DNA from: Imbricaverruca yamaguchii
Taxonomy: Eukaryota > Arthropoda > Thecostraca > Neoverrucidae
DNA length: 64,000 nt
Assembly (NCBI GenBank): GCA_034440575.1
Contig: JAOTOL010001656.1
Coordinates: forward strand, 2,916,501-2,980,500
Direction: 5' to 3'
Shown here: positions 35,365-45,799 of the stretch, piece after piece
How the letters are laid out: each line of letters starts with the position of its first letter
How positions within the stretch are numbered: position 1 is the stretch's first letter
Program-made: the position numbers and the translations under genes
Notes under the pieces: model-generated
Databases searched by the model: none
Told to the model about the DNA's origin: nothing
Seen by the model: the letters and a program-made list of their open reading frames with translations, nothing else

Positions 35365-35675
35365 ATTACTTTTATTTGTATATTATATGCTCTACATTAG
35401 CGAATTAATTTCCAATGGTCTCAAAGAAACGACATATATGAATCAAATAAACTAGCAAAATAAAGTTCCACCAATTCAACAATACTAAGCAAAATCGGCT
35501 CTGCCACGCCAAAATGGTGAAGGAGAAATTCACGGCCACAGATACATTATTTCCATTTAACGGCCATAGCGGATGTCCTTAAACGAAATCGAGAAGACCT
35601 GTCAACTTGAATTACAATGGTGGCGTAACTCATGTCAGGCACGTCCCCTATCGTTTCAAGTCTGAAAATATGTCT
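35365..35675 (+). repeat. 312-bp direct repeat, right copy
   Basis: Second copy of 33,049-33,360. After GAAAATATGTCT it continues into unrelated sequence (GTAGCTTTGGGGTTGG), which is probably the original flank of the locus. Confidence 0.9.
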
Positions 35676-36715
35676 GTAGCTTTGGGGTTGGAGCAGATGA
35701 ACGTTCAGGGAATGGTCCGCACCCCACCATATTATGAATGTCGGCGCGCGGCCGGGGACGGGCCGGGAGCCGCCGGCAGCCGGCCGGCAATGGTGGGAAA
35801 TAGTTCGAGAACGCAATATGCAATGTAACAATATGCGCAATATATCACGGTAATTGGCAATGAAATTGACGTCTGAAGCCAAGCTAACTTTCATAAATAC
35901 ACTTCGCGTCATATTTTATGGATAGTCTCATAACATGTAGCTATATTCTTCGCACACACACTAGTGAGCACCCGGGAGCGGTTGTCGCGGCCGCATGTTT
36001 AAGAGTTCTTGAATAGCACCAGGAGCCTACCTGTTCTCCTTCTTTACTGGAGATCCCCCTGATGTCCGCACTAGCACTGCCCCTGACGCCCAAGGGACTG
36101 TGATCATGAATCGTGACACAGCATGGTGCACATACTAATTTTTCATGCATTAAATGGGTAGGTAGACTATTGGATATGTACAACATTCTTAGGTAAGATT
36201 CGAACGAACTTAGGCCCAAGAGGGTTGTTTTTAAATGCACGTGTGCAGAAATTAGCGGGGTCATCCCGATTTCGCAATTGAACTTCTGCCAAATATCGAT
36301 CACGCGTCTAAAATTTGGATGCATTTCGCCAAATTTCCCACCATCCGAAATATTACATGCTTGATTCCAAAATTCCTGAACTTCCGCGAAAGTGTAACGA
36401 AGTGAGGCGGATGTCTTCTGGGCTGTTAAAGAGTGCAGCCAGGGTTGATCAGCAAGTTCTCTGTCCCGTTATGGGGTCAATTCTGCGCCTACGTGGGTGA
36501 GGCCTAGTAGCCAGCACCTTTCCCTCGCTCACCCCGAGCCCCTCCAAGTGCGTTCCATACTGTCTCAAACACCCTGCTTACCGATACCTGGGAAAGATCC
36601 ACGAACGCCTGATTCGACTCGGACGTGGAAACTCGACGGCCAGGGTCGTCATCCGGACCGGATACAAACTACCTAAACAACCCGTCGTACTCTAATCACG
36701 GCAAATCAGGGTAAT
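35676..36715. other. Intergenic, no gene recognised
   Basis: GC-rich around 35,740-35,800 (GCCGGCAGCCGGCCGGC). The rest is ordinary, with no coding frame of note. It lies immediately downstream of the PAK1IP1 gene's 3' end. Confidence 0.45.
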
Positions 36716-36717
36716 GC

Positions 36718-36723
36718 TTTATT
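36718..36723 (-). promoter_or_regulatory. Candidate poly(A) signal of PAK1IP1
   Basis: AATAAA on the minus strand, about 70 nt after the stop codon. Another AATAAA lies only 3 nt after the stop (36,783-36,788). Confidence 0.5.
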
Positions 36724-36790
36724 AGCATAGCCCAAAACTGACCGTTTGCACACCATTCAAAGACAAATTGGAAAATGTCACTTTTATTTC

Positions 36791-37384
36791 TCAACTATTC
36801 ACAATCTTCCTCTTGATGCCCTTCTTTCGCTTCACAACTGGAGATGTTCCAACGCCAGTTTGTGCTTTGTGCGATTTCTTCGTGTTCTTTTCCGTTCGAG
36901 CCTCTTTCGGAACCTTCTTTTTCAATACTTTCTTCTCCTGAACAGCTATTTTCCCTTTTGCCATCTCCCTCACTTTAACAGGAGATCCATCAGTCTTGGC
37001 CGCCCGGCTTTTCTTCATCACTTTTGCACCTTTGGAAGCCTTCCCCTCTATCCTTCGTGACCTTTTCCGTTTAACCGACGGTTGTGGCGTCGGTACCACT
37101 ACCCCTGATACCTCCTCGACGTCCCCCAGCTCCTCCTCCGATGAGCTCCCGCTCTGCTCCCCATTCTCCGGCGTACTGTGCTCGCCACCATCTGATGCCG
37201 GCTCGATATTGGGAGTGTCGCCAGCGGCCCCATCAGCCGACACGTTCACGAGGTCGGTCTGACCACCGCTCCTCTCGGCGGGTGGCCAACGCTTGTCGGG
37301 CGGCACGTGAAGGGTGACGCAGGTGAGACGACACGTGGTGTCATAGCTGGCTATCAGTTCCGGCTGTTGCGCTCCTGCAGACAC
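36791..37384 (-). CDS. PAK1IP1: PAK1IP1 exon 5 (basic tail)
   Basis: Begins at CTTCACACAG|GTG, or ten bases later at GTCTGCAG|GAG in a different phase only if the codon count changes; the GTG choice keeps phase 0. It encodes PELIASYDTTCRLTCVTLHV (the family's CEINTNARLTCLGVW region), an acidic Glu/Ser stretch (SSSEEELGDVEEVSG) and a long Lys/Arg tail typical of nucleolar proteins. The first 96 bp are repeated upstream. Confidence 0.85.
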   Translation of the reverse strand: MSAGAQQPELIASYDTTCRLTCVTLHVPPDKRWPPAERSGGQTDLVNVSADGAAGDTPNIEPASDGGEHSTPENGEQSGSSSEEELGDVEEVSGVVVPTPQPSVKRKRSRRIEGKASKGAKVMKKSRAAKTDGSPVKVREMAKGKIAVQEKKVLKKKVPKEARTEKNTKKSHKAQTGVGTSPVVKRKKGIKRKIVNS

Positions 37385-40300
37385 CTGTGTGAAGGGAGGC
37401 ACGTGAAGGGTGACGCAGGCCAGACGACACGTGGTGTCATAGCTGGCTATCAGTTCCGGCTGTTGCGCTCCTGCAGACACCTGTGTGAAGGGAGGCACGT
37501 GAAGGGTGACGCAGGTCAGACGACACGTGGTGTCACAGCGGGATATCAGCTCCAACTGTTTCACTCCAACTAACACCAGCGCTTATCGGCCGATGAGAGC
37601 TAGCTATAAACTGACAGACTCACAGACGTCCCATCAGGCAGCCAAAGCAGCAATTGTAGCAGCCATCACACCGATGTCTACCATACACAAAAGAATATGA
37701 AAAAAACATGATACTCTGAAAAAAACACAATATGGATAAATGGCTACAATACAGAGTTATCTGTGTGTGTGATGCCACTTGGCTCCATGTGCTGCAGGCA
37801 AGCTCCGGGTTTATAAATGCGTTGAATTAGACAATTAACGGAAAAAGTGACATACATGGGTCAAGGAATGTGGTCATGGGGTCAAGCTAAGGCCGCCTTG
37901 ACAGCCATGGGGTAAGTGCAGAGAGTGTAGGGCGGCTCTCATCCACCACGAAGTATACCCTGGAAAATGAAGCAAACAAAATATTAAACCTTCGGCGGGT
38001 GGGTCCTATCGATCCCCTGGGTGGTGTGGCCACGGCTGGCGACTCCGCCGGGCTGCCGGCTGGCGACTCCACGGAGCTGCCGGCTGGCGACCCCACGGAG
38101 CTGCCGGCTGGCGACTCCGCCGGGCTGCCGGCTGGCGACTCCACGAGGCTGCCGGCTGGCGACCCCACGGAGCTGCCGGCTGGCGACTCCGCCGGGCTGC
38201 CGGCTGGCGACTCCACGAGGCTGCCGGCTGGCGACTCCACGGAGCTGCCGGCTGGCGACCCCACGGAGCTGCCGGCTGGCGACTCCGCGAGGCTGCCGGC
38301 TGGCGACTCCACGGAGCTGCCGGCTGGCGACTCCGCGAGGCTGCCAGCTGGCGACTCCGCGAGGCTGCCGGCTGGCGACTCCACGGAGCTGCCGGCTGGC
38401 GACTCCACGGAGCTGCCGGCTGGCGACTCCACGGAGCTGCCGGCTGGCGACCCCACGAAGCTGCCGGCTGGCGACTCCACGGAGCTGCCAACGTGACGTA
38501 AAGCGAGGAAGAAGCCAAGGAATGAACCGTAGTGAACAGATATTTTGCTACCCCGGGCTAGAAGGATTTTCTCCGAGATTGCCTAGTAAAGCTACCATTA
38601 TATTGTGGCTGGAGAATGTGATCTTTACTTCATGTTACTTAATAACTTCACCTGAAAAAAAGTTGAAATATAGAGATAATTTATTACGTATATTATTAAG
38701 ACAATTTCACATAAGAAAGATAAAACAATTTTATAAGAAGCATGCTATTTGTTATCGAAAATATAACCTGTGACTGCTTATTTATAATCAAATTTCAAAG
38801 GCATACTTAAACAAGGCAGAAATGACTGTATGCAGTAATGATTAAAATAAATAATCCACAAATTTCATGCCTTATCTCATGCCTGATGTGCCGTGAAGCT
38901 TCGTGCCGAGCTGTATGCGCCAAAGCTTTGCATATAACCTTCACACTGTACAACTTTCTGTGCCAATGTATGCATCACAATCCCATTTTCGAGTAAAAAT
39001 TTCCTTCATATGAGCACAAATAATGGATAGTGAGATGAATTTCCACCAATACATGGAAAACCTTGGATGAAAAGCTTGCACCATTGTAAAAGCAAGGACA
39101 AAGATAGGACAACTGAAACGTTCCCGGCCTTTGACTGCCATTTCTCACGAATACCACTTTACTTTGGGCCACCAACACCCTGAACCTCAGTCGTCATTTC
39201 TCACAGATACACCCTTTACTCTGGGCCACTAAGACCCTGAACCTCGGTCGTCATTTCTCACAGATGCCACACTTTACTCCAGACCACCTACACCCTGAAC
39301 GCTACTCGCTCCATGAATACCTGCACCTCAGAGATATCAACCAGCCCGGCCCGGAGATATCAACCCAAGCGCTGCGCCTCGACCATCGCTATATCCCGAA
39401 TTCGGACATTTAGCTAATCCCAGCCTTGCCGAAACGTGCCTTAATCCAACTATATGACAGCCTGGCAGGCCCATGCCAGCCAAGTACTGATCCTGTCTCA
39501 TCAGTGCTTGCCAGATGCTGATCCAGACTCACGCGCGTCTACCATACTTTGATTATGCCTTTCCTGCGTCTGCCGGACCCTACTCAGCCTTACTTATGCT
39601 AGCTAGCTTTCAATCCAGGCTCACCTGTGCCTGCCATAGTTTGATCCAGCCGTCGCTGGTGGCCATGACGAACCAGACTAGGTGGTCCGATGTGCGGCAG
39701 GCCGCTGCTGCCCGCAGCCTCGTGTCGTGCGCCTGCCAGGTGACACTGCCACCGCTCGGCACGTCCAACACTGCCGCCTGACCACTCTCGCTGCCGCACA
39801 CCAGCAGAGACTCCTGCCAGATCGGGTCGGGTTAGGTCAGAGTGGGCCATGCCTGACCGATCTAGTTACCGCACACCAGCAGAGACTCCTGCCAGATCGG
39901 GTCGGGTTAGGTCAGAGTGGGGCATGCCTGACCGATATAGTTACCGCACACCAGCAGAGGCTCCTGCTAGATCGGGTTGGGTTAGGTCAGAGTGGGTCAT
40001 GCCTGACCGATCTAGCTACCACACACTAGTGGAGACTCCTGCCAGATTGGGTCGGTTAGGTCATGCCTGACCGATCTAGTTACCGCACACCAGCAGACTC
40101 CTGCCCGGTCGGGTCGAGATAGGTCAGAGTAACTGACCGATCTCATTTACACATGCCACCAGCGACCCCTGTCCGAAAGTGAGCATTCGACAGTGATAAA
40201 TTATACGTTAAATAGGGTGGAGAATACCACTTTCCGAACGCTCAATCGACATCCTTCTCCAAGAAGTATCGACATTCTGCTCCATGATACGTGCTTGTGA

Positions 40301-43137
40301 AGTCTTCGTGTCCCTTTTCTAACAGTACCTCACTTATAAGTATCATGTTAATGCTCCAGTCGCAAGTACCTACAACATTGATTCAAATTTGATTCTGAAA
40401 GGCATCAAAAGCATTTTAATTGACACTAATTCCATGGCAAATTTAGACATCCTTCTATGCCCGTTTCGACATCTCACACCTAACGAAAAACCATTATTTT
40501 AACCCTGGCATTCGATCAATATTGCTAAGTAATATTGTCACTCACTCACTAGCAAACAGCAACAGCTCACACTGGCAAACAGCAACAAATTTGCCACATA
40601 CTGAAATGAGGTTAGTAAAGTTCATCTGACATAGAGCAGCAGGAAGGGGACAGAGCCAACTTATACTGCTGAAAAACAGGATGGCTTGCTTTGTTGCCCA
40701 ACGAAAAACGGCGCGACAGAACGAGTCGAATGTGTTGGACAGCAATGGGGTGTTCCTCCCCCACACGCACTGCCAGTGCAGCTGATCAGCCACATTTGGA
40801 CGAAAAAGAACACAGCAAGGTTCCATTGGTGCGCATTAATGTAGAGATGATGCAGCGCATCAGCTAAACACTGATCACATCAGCAGAGCTCACGGCACCC
40901 ACCAATGGGCGGACATCAGCTGACTTTGTCTCACCGACAGATAGACGGCGCAGTTGATCTTGCTGGCCAGCTCGCAAGTGTGCAGGATACCGGCTGTGGC
41001 CACGCTGTAGACGTCGCAGCGGCCCTGCACGCCCACGGCGTAGGTGCTGCCGTCTGGTGACCACAGCACAAACTCGGCCGCTGTCGACACGTCACGGCAG
41101 GGTCAGGGTGGCGCCGCCGCGACCAGCGGGGCACGCTCAGCATTAACATTGCGCCGGTTTCGTGCACAGACGGCGCCACCATCTGCGCACAGTTCCAGGA
41201 ACGAGTTTCAGAGGTGTCCCCCATTCAAAAATGCACCTGGTAATCTAGATTAACTGTGATAGGGAGCAGCTCACTTTGACTTTGATTGATGGATGCGACT
41301 GTAGACGCTTGCGATTGAATGCATGTTCATCTGTGGCTTTCAATCAGATTGCATTTGAATCTTATAGCTTCCCCAGATTTGGGGGGATTTGAGAAATAAT
41401 ATTTAGAACATAAAAAGGAAGGTGCATTGACAATGGCCCTCACATTTTTGCACACCACAAAATCATCATTTTACTTTTTGAAACTTCAAAATTTTTAGGG
41501 TTCAATTTTCCATACTTTTTCTTTTTCCAATTGGAAGAGCAAACCAGTGTTGCTTGAAGTCAACATGCTCTGATAAAAAATGCTTACTTTTGCCAGATTC
41601 TTCTATTTCAACCATAATGCTCAAATATGCAAAACTAATGTCATCAAAAACAAACACAAAATTGATTTTTTTAAATCCTCTTGTGCGTTTTGTTTCCTCT
41701 CTAAAGATAAGTAAACGTCGAAAGTTTCATTCAAATATCTACATTCGTTAAAGCATGACGACTAGTTAAACTTTTCTGGAGGTGACCTCTCTTGACCTAG
41801 ACTGATTCGCTGACCCTAGATGACTTGACCTCAAAATGTTCACATAACATGGCAGATTCATGTGGAAAATGCATGCAAAACGTCGGCGCGCTGCCGCGCC
41901 CCGTTCTTTCACTATCCTCGGTACCAATTGCGGGTGCATATCAACCCCCCCCCTCCCGAAACGGGGCGGGTTACGTTTCAAACATGCACAATATAGTACA
42001 ATAAGACAAAGTACGGAGTAGTACTAGGTGTAGAACAAAGGACGAAATACCGAAAACGCGCCCATGTTTTCATCGATTTCTGGCCATCGCCGTCTACATC
42101 CTAAATTGCAGTACAAGCTAGCTGCTACGTATACCGAGGCCATTCGCCGGTCAGATAGACAGGCCGGTACCCGACCCCACCCTCAGCCCAAATCGGCGCC
42201 GCGAGCACGGACCGGCCTTGAGGTTGGTGCGATAGGCGATCCTGCCGCGCACCAGGTCCCAGGTGAGCAGCTTGCGGTCGCGGCCGGCGGTGATGGCCAG
42301 CCGGCCGCTCGGGTGTACCGAGAGCGCCGTCACGCCGCCAGAGTGACGCCCCAAGTGCTTCTCACACTGCCAGTTGTCCACGCGCACCACGGCCACACGG
42401 CCGTCCTCGGAGCCCGACAGCAGGTGGTGACGCCCGTGAAACTGCAGACACGTGATGGTGCCTGGAAAAAAAACGACACGGCACACGGTAATGCAAGGAA
42501 ACTGCAACAATGGAACTTCCAGATGGAAACCGAAGAGGGCACAAAATGGATGCAACATGTTGCACTGGAAAGAAAATAAAACTTTTTCGCATCATGGACA
42601 CACAAACAGGTTGAAGAAAAACAACTGCAAGCTGAATGGCACAGGATGTAACCGCACCACCTACACCCCGTTTCACTGACCCGAAACCCTACGAATCAAC
42701 GAATGCACTGCGAATCGGCGGACAGTTGTTTGCCCGCAATCAATCGATGAAGCATTATGCACAGCAATATTACCAAACAAACTGAGAAAATGACACCCAC
42801 AATCATTGCAATAGGCACCCGAAAGCCAACGCACACCACGAGACCGATACCGACACTGGCAGCTGCGATCCAGCAAACCTTCATGCTCCATCAGCTGGCC
42901 GATCTCGGTACGGCGGCGCATGTTGTACAGCTTGACGATCTCGTCGGCAGCGCCCGACGCCAGCAGGTCGCCATGGCACGTGACGGCACGTACGCTGGCC
43001 GAGTGGGAGTGGTCGGCGAACGTCTGCTCGAACTGGTGCACCTGGTCGCCGTGAGGACGGAGGGGCGTCAGCCGGAACACGTGACGATGGCGATTACTGG
43101 CGTGGCGACGCGCCGACCGTTCGGCGTGACATGGCAT
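36791..43137 (-). CDS. PAK1IP1: PAK1IP1 (MAK11) orthologue, five-exon gene
   Basis: Nucleolar WD40 protein; in yeast and animals it acts in 60S ribosomal subunit assembly, and the mammalian protein also binds and restrains PAK1. Five minus-strand exons (43,137-42,879; 42,461-42,213; 41,080-40,935; 39,813-39,625; 37,384-36,791) join in frame at GT-AG junctions to 1,437 nt, 478 residues, against about 390 in human. Diagnostic stretches line up with the family: TFADHSHSASVRAV, GTITCLQFHGRHHLLSGSED, LSVHPSGRLAITAGRDRKLL, EFVLWSPDG, ATSDGWIKLW and the lysine-rich tail ending KRKKGIKRKIVNS. The first ~25 residues do not match the usual N-terminus, so the true start or a first exon may lie upstream (the frame is open to 43,377). 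Neighbours are repeats only. Confidence 0.88.
37305..37575 (-). repeat. 96-bp tandem repeat of the exon 5 start
   Basis: The ACGTGAAGGGTGACGCAGG word recurs at 37,305, 37,401 and 37,497. Each unit carries a pyrimidine tract, CACAG|GTGTCTGCAG|GAG acceptor AGs and 60 coding bases. All copies stay open in the exon 5 frame (32-residue repeats), so either three alternative acceptors or an expanded protein are possible. Confidence 0.9.
38030..38496. repeat. 24-bp minisatellite in intron 4, ~19 copies
   Basis: The unit is GCCGGCTGGCGACTCCACGG followed by AGCT. Variants are CCCCACGGAG, TCCGCCGGG and TCCACGAGG. As 24 is divisible by three, several frames stay open (8-residue repeats). It lies inside intron 4 of the PAK1IP1 gene, so those frames are not taken as genes. 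Confidence 0.95.
38497..39137. other. PAK1IP1 intron 4, AT-rich part
   Basis: AT-rich noncoding sequence with no element recognised. Confidence 0.45.
39138..39300. repeat. 57-bp tandem repeat in intron 4, three copies
   Basis: The word TCATTTCTCACAGAT..ACTTTACT..GGCCAC..ACCCTGAACC recurs at about 39,138, 39,194 and 39,251. Confidence 0.8.
39625..39813 (-). CDS. PAK1IP1: PAK1IP1 exon 4
   Basis: Acceptor ATCTGGCAG|GAG, donor GCACAG|GTGAGC, 189 nt, phase 0 to phase 0. It encodes ESLLVCGSESGQAAVLD through the last WD40 blade, ending SDGWIKLWQAQ. The acceptor end is tandemly duplicated upstream (39,801-40,130). Confidence 0.88.
39801..40130 (-). repeat. 75-bp tandem repeat of the exon 4 acceptor, five copies
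   Basis: The word CCAGCAGAGACTCCTGCCAG recurs at 39,801, 39,876, 39,951, 40,026 and, shortened, about 40,090. On the minus strand each unit carries a branch-point-like CTGACCTAACCC, the acceptor ATCTGGCAG|GAG, 19 coding-like bases and then G|GTAACT. Only the first copy continues into exon 4. Confidence 0.92.
40131..40934. other. PAK1IP1 intron 3
   Basis: Noncoding, no element recognised. Open frames are short and lack domains. Confidence 0.5.
40935..41080 (-). CDS. PAK1IP1: PAK1IP1 exon 3
   Basis: Acceptor TGTCGACAG|CGG, donor CTGTCG|GTGAGA, 146 nt, phase 1 to phase 0. It encodes AEFVLWSPDGSTYAVGVQGR and KINCAVYLS, matching the family's VEWSPRG...VKFLS region. Confidence 0.85.
41480..41990 (-). 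repeat. GGTCA-rich repeat in intron 2, opposite strand
   Basis: Read on the minus strand it follows 18,860-19,560: the AAGCATTTTTTATCAGAG block, AGGTCACCTCC, and CCCCGTTTCGGGAGG. It is a diverged third member of the family and lies in intron 2 of PAK1IP1. Confidence 0.65.
42213..42461 (-). CDS. PAK1IP1: PAK1IP1 exon 2
   Basis: Acceptor TTTTTTTTCCAG|GCACC, donor GGCCG|GTCCGT. It encodes two WD40 blades (LLSGSEDGRVAVVRVDNWQC and LAITAGRDRKLLTWDLVRGR). Of the five exons this is the closest match to the human protein. Confidence 0.9.
42879..43137 (-). CDS. PAK1IP1: PAK1IP1 exon 1
   Basis: First WD40 repeat: HQFEQTFADHSHSASVRAV, then LLASGAADEIVKLYNMRRRT and GQLMEHEG. It ends at a donor (GAAG|GTTTGC) in phase 1. 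The start at 43,137 gives an N-terminus of the usual length but poor similarity. Confidence 0.8.
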
Positions 43138-43429
43138 CGGCAATATTTTTGTCATGTTATTTCCCAATTGATTACAACGACGCACATCCAAATGCACCAG
43201 TCGCTCACAATTCCTAATCTCTCCCGCTGATTGGTCGCCGACGAAATATGTGGTGAATAGAGAAGAGCACAGACACCACCGGTCAAATGGCGCACAAGGA
43301 GCGGTGGAGTGCGCGGACACGCGAGGTAGCACTGGCCAGCGGGCATCATCAGAGCGTACCCCGTCGTGAGCGATCATGAACCGACCACTATCAGACGACC
43401 GCGGCCCGCATCTGCTACTGCCACTTCTG

Positions 43430-43980
43430 CAGGTGCCAGGACGGAGGCTATCGCTACCGGCGGAGGCTATCGCTACCGACGGAGGCTATCGCTACCGGCG
43501 GAGACTATCGCTACTGACGGAGGATATCGCTACCGACGGAGGCTATCGCTACCGGCGGAGACTATCGCTACTGACGGAGGATATCACTACCGGCGGAGGC
43601 TGTCGCTACCGCCAGAGGCTATCGCTACTGACGGAGGATATCGCTACCGGCGGAGGCTATCGCTACCAACGGAGGCTATCGTTACTGACGGAGGATATCA
43701 CTACCGGCGGAGGCTGTCGCTACCGCCAGAGGCTATCGCTACTGACGGAGGATATCGCTACCGGCGGAGGCTGTCGCTACCGCCAGAGGCTATCGCTACT
43801 GACGGAGGATATCGCTACCGGCGGAGGCTATCGCTACCAACGGAGGCTATCGTTACTGACGGAGGATATCGCTACTGACGGAGGATATCGCTACCGGCGG
43901 AGGCTATCGCTACCAACGGAGGCTATCGTTACTGACGGAGGATATCGCTACCGCCAGAGGCTATCGCTACCGGTGGACAC
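43430..43980. repeat. 19-bp minisatellite upstream of PAK1IP1, ~28 copies
   Basis: The unit is GGAGGCTATCGCTACCGGC, with ACTATCGCTACTGAC and GATATC variants forming a loose higher-order pattern. The 19-bp unit cycles through all frames every 57 bp, which makes artefactual frames of up to 218 residues. It starts within about 300 bp of the most likely start codon, so it is in or next to the promoter. Confidence 0.95.
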
Positions 43981-45740
43981 GAGGCACCAGCGCGCCTTAC
44001 CCTATTTATACACAAATAAAAGATTCACATGAGCTACCTCACCGACCTTTAAGCTGCCACTTTCGACAGTTTTGTGTCTAAAAACCTCATGCTTTATTAT
44101 CGCTCCAGAAATTTTACTTCCGTCACATCAAACTAAACATGCTTATTAATTTCTTCAAAAACCATCATTGCGACATTTTCTCTGAACAACTCGCACTCCC
44201 TTGTTCAAAGGTAGTATTCTGTGGCGGCACTTCGCGTGCCCTGATGTCACCTGACGGTTGCATAAACACCGCCATCTATGGTTGTCGCGACCGCGCCACT
44301 ACTCTTCTCCGCTGACTACCGTATGGTGTCCGATTATGTGCCGGCCGCACGGCAGGCTCATCAGCCACAAATTGCCATCCCGAGTCCAGCACCGCGTAAT
44401 CGCTCCATATTTCTCATCCACGTTGGTCTCTCCACGGCTGTGTCAAACGATCGAGAAGAACGCAAAATTACAACCAGTTGTGTCTAAATCCCCAGATTTT
44501 GGCGGAAAATGGCATCTGACTGGGAATAAGTTCACGCTCCTATCCCAGCATCATGAACACTTCCATCTTCCATCTTTTTCTGTGATTGTACTGCAAATGG
44601 CACTCAACTTGAAAACCTCCACAAAATGAGCAAATAACATCTTACTGAAAATCTGCGTTGCTGTCATTCTGTTTAAAGCATGCCAGACCTTGGCTCAGTC
44701 ATTTACTTCACCTGGTTACTTTAGATCCCCGATATTTTAACTCCTTCTTCAATAGTTTCTTTTTTTTCATTTCGATGCTGAAACTCAAGATGACATTTGG
44801 GCAATAACCTCACTCGTCCCAACAGTAGCACTAGTAATCGTGTTGCTACTACCTGGATTAGGGGAAAACCTAATTGGTAGATGCCTGACAGTGCAAAGAA
44901 AAGGTTTTTGCAATCCAAGTAGTACTAAACGTTAGGAACCATTTACTGGCAAAAACCGGCAACTTCACAGCAGACCATGGTGGGCTTATCTCTTAGATCT
45001 GGAGAACCTCCGGATTCAAGATGGCAATCGTGTCATGTTCTCCTGCACGAGGTATATGTGTCTTCAGAGCAAATGCTTTCGCTAGGTTCCCAGCATTAAC
45101 CATTTTATGCCAGCATCTTACCAACCCTGCCTGAGATAGTCACGACCGTACGCCGATTCGAAACTGAATGCATGCGAGTGGAGCTCCCGGTAACGCAGAC
45201 AAAGCATACTTATGCATGTTGGTGTCACCAGGAATACCAGGAAAGCAGACCACTGAGATACATGCAACGCGGTGGAACACTCGAAGCCAAACCCAAGTGA
45301 TTACCATCTCAAAATGCACCCGCAGCGCTTACTGTCAAAGAGCTCGATAGCATAATGGATTGCAGTGTTAAAATAAGGGCTTTCGTCAAGTGTGAGATGC
45401 CGAAACAAGTTCAGTAGGATGCCGAAATTTGTCATGTAATTAGTGTCTGTTAAAATCATTTTGTATGTCCATCAAATTGAAATTTGTGCCAATAGCCTAC
45501 TTACAATTGTACCTTTTTCGTTTGTTTTCTAATACCAAATTAATGAAGGACTATATTCGGAAGAGCGAGACAAATATGTATGCTATAAACTGGTATTACA
45601 TACCAGCTCACATCATAGGTAATCCATTCATAGGTAGGGATGTTCACAAGGGATGGATATTGCAGGGAGACAGGGGGATGAAAAAGGCACTCCTTGCCTG
45701 GCCCCTCTCCTTCGGACTGTGCCGACGGATCATTGGAGCA
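43981..45740. other. Intergenic, no gene recognised
   Basis: Short frames only. A word shared with 63,400 (CCACCACAGAAAGGTGGTGCC, a small hairpin) lies at about 45,750. Confidence 0.45.
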
Positions 45741-45799
45741 CTGAATCCCCACCCCCACCACCACAGAAAGGTGGTGCCTTGCCAGGGGGTTGCTTAGTG

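Noticed and set aside
37887..38773. Long Ser/Gly/Pro-rich frames on both strands
   Set aside because: A 24-bp minisatellite within an intron; the frames are open only because the unit is a multiple of three.
42064..43230. Plus-strand frames across the PAK1IP1 exons (171 and 157 codons)
   Set aside because: They are antisense shadows of the WD40 exons on the minus strand.
43366..44032. Frames of 170 and 218 codons with RYRRRLSLP repeats
   Set aside because: A 19-bp minisatellite cycling through the frames; no conserved domain.
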